Under the pieces are notes generated by a model. The model had not been told where the DNA came from and made no database searches. It saw only the letters and a list, made by a program, of their open reading frames with translations. A DNA stretch of 64,000 nt. It comes from Hydractinia symbiolongicarpus. Taxonomy: Eukaryota; Cnidaria; Hydrozoa; Anthoathecata; Hydractiniidae. Made by a program: the position numbers and the translations under genes. Below are positions 34,038 to 43,429 of the stretch, one piece after another; position 1 is the stretch's first letter, and each line of letters starts with the position of its first letter. The stretch is taken from assembly GCF_029227915.1 (NCBI RefSeq), contig NC_079875.1, positions 4,216,001-4,280,000 on the forward strand. Direction: 5' to 3'.

Positions 34038-34833
34038 GTAGGCTAATAACATTGTTTCATTTCATGATCTGTTCTCACTCAATCAAAAATTACAAAATTT
34101 AGTTTTTTAGATTGTATTCCTTAAAGTATGAGAAATTTGATGGTCGAAGAATTTTGTTTGTTCTATCATTAAACCCAAGGATAGCAATCCTTTAGTTTGA
34201 CAAGTACGTTCATGCACCTTAAATATTGCTATCGAGAATTGTATGTATAGGTTGATCTGTGTTTTTTTGTTTGCTTGTTTGTTTCTTTGTTTGTTTTAAT
34301 TCTTGTTTTGTGACATTACTGATGTTATTCTTGTTGCGTTAAAGTCGGAAGTAATAATCAAGCTCTTCCGTAATCAACCCTTTGTCTTCTGGTTTTTTTT
34401 TTTTTCGCTATTAAGAATACCCTTTTTTGAAGTTCTTTTTATTTTTTTCACATGCTTAGATATTGTTCTTTTTCTGTTCTTATTTTTTAAGCATTTCTTT
34501 ATTCATTCAACAGGACGTTAAAATATTTGTGATGTGAAATTTTTGTACAATACTACCTTCAGATATATATTTTTCCATGCATTTTGTTTTGTTTTTCTGG
34601 AATATTCATCCTTGCTGTTCCTATGTGTCATTGTTCCTATAACAATGCAATACAAGTGTAAGCTAAAATTAGACAAACATTTTACTAACAAATCATTGAA
34701 TTTTTTTTCATTGAATATGCGTTATATACCTATTTTCCCTATGTTTTGTTGTAAAAGTTTATTTTGCGTCGACAATAAATTCAAACACGAGGTCATTACA
34801 ACACAACTGCTTTTTGATCTGAAACTCAACTTA
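34038..34833. other. AT-rich spacer with no supported gene
   Basis: Two Phe-rich open frames (34303-34521 and 34534-34845) come from T-rich sequence, and the second runs into the transposon end. No motif supports coding. Confidence 0.5.
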
Positions 34834-35019
34834 CCTTATCGGTAAAAAAAAAGTCGGTGTAAAAAAAAGTCGGCAAAAAATTTAGTCGGCAAAAAAGTTA
34901 GTCACTTAGCAAAAATTAGTCACTTTTTACCGGTTAATTTTTTTAATATTGGTCACTTAATGCCGACTTTTTTGACACAGCTGAATTAAAAGAGAACAAA
35001 GATTTTACAACAATCTAAT

Positions 35020-35743
35020 CTATTTCAATAACATCTTTATTAATGATTTTATCAATAATATTTTGGACATCTCCCGGCTCCTTCGCATTATCTTCTTCTT
35101 CATTTTCATCATTTTTCTCTTCTTCAACACTCCCTTCTGCCTTATCGTTGTTAATAACAATATCAATTTCGTCGTCGTCACTCTCGCCGTCGTCATCACT
35201 CCGTCGTTTTTTTTGTCTTCCTTCTCGCCAGTGTAATCATAGTCGTATAGGTTGTTGATAAAGTCTTTCATTAGAAAAAAAATTCTGTCTTCTTTCACTG
35301 TAAAAGTAAGTAGAAGCGGTACTTCAAGTCCTCCTGCAGGGATCGGGGACACTTTGTAGTTGGTGGAGAGCAATTGACCAGAAATACTTCCACCTTCTTT
35401 GATGAAATAAAAACAGTGGCGTGAAATTTCCCTTGGAATGTGCCCAACAGTCATCCAAGAAATTATTCTTTATTTTAATGGCACATGCATAAGGATCACA
35501 TTCTTTGGACGATTTGTTAGTCTCAATTTGTACTTGGACTTTTTGACCTGCTTCAGCATTTTTCCACGTTGTGTTCTTGTAAACATGATAACCTCTGGCT
35601 GCAATCTTTCTGTCGAATGAAGGCATATTTCTACGAACATGAATCAACGAACTTGCCTTGTGAAAAAAATGAGTGCAAAAAAAACACGTTCGAACATTCG
35701 AATGCTTTCGAAATCTATCGTGACATAATAAGTTGCTCTCCAC
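35020..35743 (-). pseudogene. HIRAN-domain protein of the transposon, frameshifted
   Basis: The likely start is ATG at 35626 (MPSFDRKIAARGYHVYKN). The core motifs are VGHIPREISRHCFYFIKEGG and SPIPAGGLEVPLLLTF, typical of the HIRAN domain known from HLTF/Rad5, where it binds DNA 3' ends. A single-base shift at about 35450 separates the N-terminal part from the GHIPRE motif. A second shift near 35225 hides a strongly acidic C-terminal tail (DDDGESDDDEIDI in another frame). No helicase or RING domain follows, so it is a stand-alone HIRAN protein. The role in transposition is inference. Confidence 0.75.
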
Positions 35744-35870
35744 CTTTGTTGTTACGTTATAAAAACAAAAGAGACAATCAAGGAGCGAAGGAGGGACTTA
35801 AATCAAATTATGTAACTTTTCTGTTTCATCACTTTATCAATCAAAACATTGATAAAAAAGAATAGCAACA

Positions 35871-36736
35871 ATGGCTAAAGTACGAGATTTGAGAGATTTT
35901 TATAAATCTTCATCGAGAAGCTGTAATGGGAAATCTCCTGAGAAAGTACCAACGTTTTTAACTTCTGCATCTGGCACTGTTAATGGAGCAGAAATCAACG
36001 CGATTAATAAAGAGATGAAAGCGTTTGTTCAACCAAAAACCAAAAAGAAATACTCATCAGTTCCAAGCAACATAAAGAATAAAGTTGGAGAATACGCTCT
36101 TTTGAATCGTACCAAATCAGCACTGGAGAAATTCAAGAAAAAGTATCCAAAATATACTTTCTTCCGAACGTCAGTGAATAATTGGAAAAAAAAGATTCAG
36201 AAGAACAAAAATCACTCTGTTTCATCTACTGTACACGAGAAGAAAGGTAGGCCAAACCTCTTACCAGACGAACTTATGCTTAAAGTGAGAGATGTGATAA
36301 CTGGAGTACGTCTGGCTGGAGGTGCTATTTCAAGAAAAAATGGTCATAGCAATTGGTAATGGAGTCGTCAAGGCAAACTGTCCAGAATTCTTGCAGAGTT
36401 ATAATAGTGCCCCACAACCTAACAAATAAGTTTCAACCACTGGATATAACCTTGAACAAGTCAGCAAAATTGTTCATTTCCAATTGTTACAATGAATGGT
36501 TTTCTCATCAAGTTTCCCAGCAGTTGGAGAAAGGCATAAGACCTGCAGATATTAAAGTGTCGCTTAATCTAACCGAATTAAAGGTGATGCATGCTAAATG
36601 GATTTCAAAACTTTATGAATTCTTATGTGCTCAAGATAAAATGATATTAAATGGCTTCAAAGCTGCTGGTATAACAGAAGCAGTGGAATCTGCTAATGCT
36701 GTCTTGGAAAGAATTAAAAACCCTTTTCGTTGTTAA
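35871..36736 (+). pseudogene. Jerky/pogo-like DDE transposase, internally deleted
   Basis: The N-terminal part (35871-36359) has a basic, Ser-rich leader and HTH-type segments: KVGEYALLNRTKSALEKFKK, VNNWKKKIQK, then LPDELMLKVRDVITGVRLAG. Frames shift near 36355. The C-terminal part (about 36390-36736) has VPHNLTNKFQPLDI and NEWFSHQVSQQLEKG, the usual end of the DDE_1 domain, finishing at TAA 36736. The middle, with the first catalytic aspartates, is deleted around 36400. It is divergent from the HIRAN gene. Confidence 0.75.
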
Positions 36737-37374
36737 AATATTTACTTATTTTTCTCTGCTATTTGTATGAACAGTTTGTTGTTGTTGATTATGTTGTTTT
36801 TGATGTTTATATTACAAAGATACCATTGTTAGCATTAAATTAAACAGTAGGAATTCAAAAGAACTTCTTTAATTTTCTTTCTCCTTTACCAGGTTTGGTT
36901 TTACAGGATAATTATACACTAACTCTGTGAAAAAGCTCTCCACCAAATAAGGTCATAAATAATTGAACCAATCATTAACCGAGAAATTATTTGCTTTTAT
37001 CATCTCACGTGGGTTTAAGAGAAAGCTATTGGTTCAATTGGTTCAAACTTAGTGTATACAAAGACATAATATAGCGGAGCTCCGCTATTTGGTGTATACT
37101 CCGTATAATATTGCGGATGAGGCTTCATAAAACGACAAAGTCTAAATTTGATTAGAATCCCTGGAATTACTTTGGAAAGTCAAAAAACTAAAAAATTGGA
37201 GGTTAAAAAGTAATTCAAAAAATCGGCAAATATTACTAGTCGGTAAAAAAAAAGTCGGTAAAAATTTTCGGTCGGCAAAAAAAAAGGTCGGTAAAAAAAT
37301 TGGTTGGTAAAAAATTTAGTCACCTAGCCAAAATTTGGTCACTTTTTGCCGACTTTTTTTTTACCGATAAGGTA

Positions 37375-39489
37375 AATGAATTCTTTTTGATTTTTAGATT
37401 TTTCTTATCTTCTTTTTTTTCTTCACGTTTTGTTTCGCATTATGCACATATTTCATCTAAGCTTTACTAGCTAATGTTCTTTGATGTCATATCAAACAAG
37501 TAACTTCTAACAAGGGTTTACAAAAACAAAACGAAAAAATTATCGGAAGAAAATTGACGTTTTACAATATAATATATCGTGCTATCGTCGCTTCCAATGG
37601 TAATTTAAATATCTTGATTCTTTTGCTCTCCCTCTTTGTCGTTTCCAACAAGCTCTTAGCAGCAATTAAAAGCATAAAAATTACTGTGGTGAAGGTGCAA
37701 GGCTAGTCTTCCATTTATTTTTGTTTACTGTTTTCCCTCCATACTTATTCTGTTCTTCTTTTCAATGTACATCTGTATCCATTTATTCGTTATCCTTACT
37801 TTTTCCAAATCTTCTGTTTCCTTTAACCATTGTTGTTTAATTCTTTTTTGTTCTGTATTTACTTTCAGACATTCAATGCCATTATGGTAATAATTATGTC
37901 TCGTTCTAAGTATTGCACACTACCAATTGATAAGATCTACCAACGTACAAGTTTGAACCTTTAATCACATGTCATTATCGAGTTATTGCAGATTTAGGAT
38001 ACTGGTTTGTAAAATATTGAATTTTTTACTTTGCTGACTGTAAAATTGCTTACATCATCAATTTCCACTTAGGGGCGATTCCAAAAATGCCACCATGGTT
38101 TTTTGCATATTTACCACCTAATGAATCCATTTCAATCGAAAGTTTGCTTCTAGCAAGTCTATGCACACGGGATGGCAAGTTGACCCCCACTATTATTCTT
38201 GTTTCACTGTTGTTCTAAACAATAAACTTATTGTTTTTAGCCTGAAATTCTAGCCTGGTATTTTTATAAAAGAAAAAACCTGTAGCACATGTTTACGGCT
38301 ATTCATGGAAACAAGGTAATTCATCCTTTATCAACATCAATGTGTATGTCCTTAAATTTATCAGAGGACTCGTCATCTCTGTCATTGACGTAAGGGTTTT
38401 TGAGTGGGATGTCATCAACTTACGACTCTCCACATTTATACAGATGGGACTATGCCAGCTAAAGAAAATATTATTCTTGTTATTAAGACAAACAAAGAGT
38501 GGACAGGGTGAAAAATTGGTGAATTAACGCAAACACAACGACTTACTGTTCTCCAATTTGCCCTAAACCAGGATTTGAAATACTGAATTTCGAGAGAATT
38601 TGATTTTGCGAATAACGAAATTGACAAAAATTCGTGAAAACACATTTTCGTGAATTTATTCTATTAAGGGTAAACACAGATTAATTTTGACGATGTTTTA
38701 AAGTAATGTACAAATCAAACGTTAATCGCAAACTGTTGATCCTCTTCTCAGCAACAACTAGATTCTAGTATGAATGAACATTGAAATATTAGATGCGTTT
38801 AATAACAAAACAAAGAGATTACCATCATCTTTGTTATTCTTTTGGTAAGAGTTTAAATTTCGTTGGAGGTTTTGATTTTTTTGCTCAACAAGCGTGTTGC
38901 AGTGGAAAGTGCTGAAACAGGAAGTGTGATATTTACTATTCTTTAGAAGTTTCTTATAGTACATATTTTCTGTATGATTTTATAGCTAAAGTTACTTATG
39001 TAAAATCCTTCTCCTGCCGATATGTTAAGATTACAAAGGAATATATGCATATCTTCTGAAGATTCAAAATCAACGTGAGAAAAAAGAGTAACCATTCGTA
39101 CATAAACAAAGACAGAACGAAAGTTATACGAGCGTATAAAAGAATATTCTTCCAGCCAAAATTCTGAGGTGGAAAAACATATTGACCATTGTGAACGTTT
39201 GTTCATCAACTCCATCCTTTCAAACGACGTCGATATGGTACAAGTCGAATTTAATTTAGCACAAGACGAGACACGAGATATGGACACCTCGAAAACACTT
39301 ATTTAAAGAGACTTATATAAAAAGAGACCAATTCTTAATAACGGGATCAAAGCATCGAGAAAATTACACTGTATATAAACTACACTTTTAGACTTGTCAT
39401 TTTACCGTGTCTTTATAATAATTTAGTAAATAAATCAAAATATCGACTTTTATTTAATTGTGTACTCTTCTTTTTGACTTTGTTTTTAA
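37375..39489. other. Intergenic, no gene seen
   Basis: AT-rich. Short open frames at 38342-38527 (+) and 38436-38645, 38758-38964 and 38943-39287 (-) lack motifs. A small TTTCGTGAATTT-rich repeat fragment lies at 38580-38660. Confidence 0.45.
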
Positions 39490-39916
39490 GGGGCTGTTAA
39501 TATGGGAAATATTTCCTCGGTTAGCGGAAATATTTCAGCATGATATATAATTTTTACTTTTTGTTCATATGGCATGGGCGAGAGAACTTTTCCTCGGGTG
39601 AAAAAATACCATGTGATAAGTTTCTATTGTTTATTGTGATAAGAATCTATTGTTTATTTTTGAAAATTATGCCTTATCGACATAAATTTAACTAGCCTAC
39701 CGAGGAAACTTCTGTTCATATGGAAAAATGCATTACTCGCTTACCGAGATCTCGATCATGCGCACCCGAAAACTCGGTGGGCGGGTAAATGTTTTTCCTT
39801 ATATGAACGCAACTAAATTTTGTTAAGAGTTTGTTAACAGCCCGAGATCTCGACTTGATATCATGCTGAAACATTTACCCGGTTCCTAAGGAAATATTTC
39901 CCATATTAACAGCCCC
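39490..39916. mobile_element. PIF/Harbinger-like MITE, 427 bp
   Basis: The inverted ends GGGGCTGTTAATATGGGAAA are nearly identical over about 25 bp, with further similarity to TTTCAGCATGATAT about 55-65 bp inside. It is flanked by TAA (39487-39489 and 39917-39919), the TWA target of PIF/Harbinger. It has no coding capacity. It ends about 100 bp before the ATG of the GT31 gene, so it may supply part of its promoter or 5'UTR. Confidence 0.75.
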
Positions 39917-40020
39917 TAAGTTAAGTAAACATATATTCGGTATTGTTTAAAGATGCGTGTTGTGGAACTTAATTATCAGACAATAATTTTTTAGATTGTA
40001 TAATACATAGTAAACTAAAA

Positions 40021-41789
40021 ATGCGATTTAACATAACACCTTTCAAAGAGAAGATATGTCGCAGAAGAGTTGCAGTTGCCATAGTTATAATGCAGATTGT
40101 TTTACTGTTGCAGTATTCTCACTATCTATCATCATGGCGTCAGTATTTGCAAGTGATGAATAAGCCATTATTGTTTTTTATGAATTGCCAAGCAACCGTG
40201 CATCAAAGTAAAAGCAAAGACAATTCAATCAATTTGAAGGAACCTACAAATAAAACTGTACACGTCACAAATACCATTCAACAAAGTAAAACCGAAACCA
40301 ACTTAAAGAAGCCTGGTTATGTTACAAATACCATTCAACAAAGTAAAACCAAAACCAACTTAAAGAAACCTGGTTACGTCACAAATACCATTCAACAAAG
40401 TAAAACCAAGACCAACTTTAAGAAACCTACAAGAGAATCTGTTTATATTAAAAATAATCCATATTTAGCTAATTTTAATATCAAACCGAAAGGAAAGAAG
40501 AAAAAGGTAACATTATTACTTATTGTATCAACTGGACCAAGAAGATACGACAGAAGAGCAACTATACGAAACACATGGTGGCAGCAATGCAAACCTACAG
40601 GAGAGGTAAGGATAACAATTTTGGTCACACAAGAAGCATTTTCTACTTTTTTAATATTTTGTTCTTAAATTGCACGAAATAGCGACCGCTCGAGATATGT
40701 GCCACGGGTAATCAGAGGACCGGGTTGTATTCCATTTTAAAAGGTAGCTGGATCGCTACTCTGTTATAAAGATTCACGAAATAACACATGGCTATCAACT
40801 AGTCTTATGTATTCCCAACCCTACAGTTTATTCCCAACTCCACAGTGTATTCCCAACTCTACAGTGTATTCCCAACTCTACAGTGTATTCCAAACTCTAC
40901 AGCGTATTCTCAACTCTACAGTGTATTTCCAACTCTACAGTGTATTCCCAATTCTGCAGTGTATTCCTTGTTTCATTTGTGTATCTTCTGTTTTTAGGTG
41001 AAACCAGAATGTATCTTCATGACAGATGAACTTACTGAAAATCAAGAATTTTATGACATCGTCAAAAATGAATCCGATACATACCATGATATGCATTTCC
41101 AAACCTTATCTGGTGGTATAGAATTTGGTAAAAGGTTTTTATATCATATGGTCTATGCAGTAACGAATTATGAATTCGATTATTTTCTGAGAATGGATGA
41201 CGATTACTTCATATGCATGAAAAAATTTCTTCATGAAATTCCAGTCCCAATGGAAAAATATTTCCACTGGGGATGGGTACATGATGTCCCAGGCATAACA
41301 CGTCCAGAAGAAAGCATAATTTTATTTTCAAGGGATGTTATAGAATTATTTTTATCACAAGACCCTAACAAAATGTTATGTCATCCATGGGCAGATCAAA
41401 TGATAGCTGCATGGTCAAAAGAGATTGATATGAATGACTTGTTTCGACACGATGCACGGGTACACCATCACCCCCCGGTGCGTGACTTACCCAGCTTAAA
41501 ATATAAGGTCAACATTTGTGAAAATTATATAGCGGTTCATGGAGCTTATCCAGAAGAAATGAACTTACTTTGGAAACATAGAGGTGCGCAGTTGAGTGAG
41601 AACACCTTAAAAGACAATGCATATGTTGTTTATATTTCACACCCGTTTAACTGGCAAATATTTACTTATATATGGCAATACGAGCCAAAATTATGTCTTT
41701 TAAACCCTTCCTGGGATACTTCGAAACAATTTGTACTTAACGGTACATATTCAGGTCGGCAAGAAGAAGACCAACAAAAGAAAACGTGA
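40021..41789 (+). CDS. GT31-family glycosyltransferase (beta-1,3-GalT-like)
   Basis: Two exons, 40021-40605 and 40998-41789 (458 aa, phase 0). It is a type II Golgi protein: short basic cytoplasmic end (ICRRR), TM segment VAVAIVIMQIVLLLQY (about residues 17-32), then a lumenal stem with a 19-residue repeat (TNTIQQSKTKTNLKKPGYV) in two to three copies. The catalytic domain has RRATIRNTWW, the family's first motif, and FLRMDDDYF with the DxD metal/UDP-sugar motif (about residues 260-265). The conserved EDVxxG motif of classical beta3GalTs is not obvious; HPWADQM sits near its place. The family transfers Gal, GlcNAc or GalNAc in beta-1,3 linkage, and the exact donor and acceptor cannot be told. 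Upstream lies a PIF/Harbinger MITE. Confidence 0.85.
40806..40975 (+). repeat. 19-bp minisatellite in the GT31 intron
   Basis: About nine tandem units of TATTCCCAACTCTACAGTG fill most of the 392-bp intron, ending about 20 bp before the true acceptor (TTTTTAG at 40991-40997). Each unit ends in a CTACAG that looks like a splice acceptor. An open frame through it is a by-product. Confidence 0.9.
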
Positions 41790-41945
41790 AATGGATTGGA
41801 TGGTATACATATTTTTATAAAAGATACGCGCGATAACTCGAAGTGCTAACTGGTGAAAAACATTTGTGCCAAAAAAAGAAATGTAAAGTTCAAAATTTAG
41901 CACAGAAATACCACGCTGATGTCGCCACGAAACAGTAATTGTTAT

Positions 41946-42119
41946 TACAAGCTCGTGAGCTTGTATTAAAACACAAATGTGTCCCACAAGAATGGAAATT
42001 TTTTACAAGCTCGTGAGCTTGTATTAAAACACAAATGTGTCCCACAAGAATGGAAATTTTTGCCTCTCTGAGCACCGAAACGGGAGTTGTCGTGTGTTCG
42101 AATCTCACCTTGGTAATTA
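41946..42119 (+). repeat. 58-bp direct duplication plus tRNA-like B-box segment
   Basis: The unit TACAAGCTCGTGAGCTTGTA...GAATGGAAATTTT occurs twice with 58-bp spacing (41946 and 42004) and is nearly identical. Next comes a segment with GTGTTCGAATCTCACC, which resembles a pol III B box (GGTTCGANNCC). No full tRNA cloverleaf or good A box was found, so this may be a SINE fragment. Confidence 0.5.
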
Positions 42120-43429
42120 TTTTTACTTTTTTTGTTGCTGTTATATAAGTGTTTAAAAGCATCATTTAACTAACCGATAAAGTAAAGGTGTTTCCACCAA
42201 AGTTGAATGTAGGCAGAATTAGGGTCTCCCAAATATGCCTGGAAAGTAGTCTGCAAAAATTTGCAGACCACTAAAGAAGATCTTACAAATCAATTTTGAA
42301 AAATAACTGCATAGTGCGTAACAACTATTATTGCCTATCTGAATAGCAAAATATGTCGTGTCTAACTTCGTAACACATTCCAATCTGACAGACAGCTTTT
42401 TGTAAGCTTTATTGGCGAGGTTGTTTACGTATATCATACGTCTTGTTCATCTTAAAATCAGTGCTGATGTTCTTATTTAATTTCGCAAGCCAAAAATTTT
42501 CGCGAATTTTTAGACCTTTTCGCGAAAGTTTATTGCGTTGTTATCATGATCGCAACATAAAAATCTAAAATTTTTAGAAAAGTAAATTTTAAATAGAAGA
42601 AATATTCGTGCATACCCGATTTGCGCGTAATAATTTGCGGTCATTTTTTTTATTGCTGAAATAATAAGAACAGAAATTTATATCACACCTTGAAGGAAAA
42701 TATATGATACGATACTATGAAATCTACATCTTGGAATGTAGCTACAGCTTATAATTTCTAGGAAATATTTTTACTCGATAATTTTTATACTATTTCAAAC
42801 GTAGAACGCAACGAAGAATAACAGCGTGTACATTGTGCGATGGTTGTATAAGTTCGCCAGGATCAGGCGTTTAGGGTTTACCTAAAATTGCTCTTCATGG
42901 CGAGAACAGGAGGGCCTGCAGAACACAAAACAGATTCATATTACCTTTGAAAAATTTTCAGATCAAATCTCTAAGCGGACAAAACATTTTCTTTCGAGAT
43001 TTTCTGATTGAGACGAAAACCATTTACGCAAAATTTTCGTGTATTTTTTACTGTAAATAATGTGTTATATTTCATTTGTTTGTTTATTTTGTAATTATTC
43101 TTCTATTGTTTTACCATGTGCTCCAACTTTTAATATATTTTAGACGGGTTTTTTATATTTGTAGACTGTATATAATCTTGCAGAGAGAAGACACGTTTTA
43201 CAAAAATACAAAGTTCATGTAGTTTTTCTAAATTTTACACACACAACATTTACTTGATGCGCGAAAATTAGCACAAAAAAGGGTGGATACGCAGAGAAGA
43301 TATTTTTTTAAATATACAATCTTTATTTTTAAAATTCTATTTCTACTTGAAATCCTAAAAAAATTTATAACTATATCTACCTACTAACAAAGTTTTATTT
43401 ACAGTTTTTTTAGAGATAAAAACCTTCTT
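42120..43429. other. Intergenic, convergent gene ends
   Basis: Lies between the GT31 3' end and the PWWP-gene 3' end. It holds a hairpin (GTCTGCAAAAATTTGCAGAC, about 42249-42268) and TTTCGCGAATTTTTAG-type repeat fragments at 42480-42560. A TTTATT at 43322-43327, read on the - strand, is a candidate poly(A) signal for the PWWP gene. There is no further gene. Confidence 0.45.

Larger units (their letters stand above)
34834..37372. mobile_element. 2.5-kb TA-flanked transposon: HIRAN gene plus DDE transposase
   Basis: The inverted ends CCTTATCGGTAAAAAAAAA and the complement are flanked by TA (34832-34833 and 37373-37374). Both subterminal zones repeat short AAAGTCGGTAAAAA/AGTCACTTAG motifs. Inside are two divergent genes: a HIRAN-domain protein on - (35626-35020) and a Jerky/pogo-like DDE transposase on + (35871-36736). 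Their starts are about 245 bp apart, so a shared promoter is likely. Both genes carry frameshifts, and the transposase has lost its central catalytic part, so the copy is dead. The same two-gene layout recurs at 48636-50414. Confidence 0.85.

Noticed and set aside
34303-34845. Phe-rich open frames resembling membrane proteins
   Set aside because: T-rich sequence produces Phe/Leu runs; there is no conserved motif or splice context, and one frame enters the transposon TIR.
40807-41001. Open frame rich in PQCIPNSTVYS-like repeats
   Set aside because: Translation of the 19-bp intronic minisatellite.
42085-42115. tRNA gene at the GTTCGAATCTC motif
   Set aside because: No cloverleaf, no A box and no acceptor-stem pairing; at most a SINE fragment.
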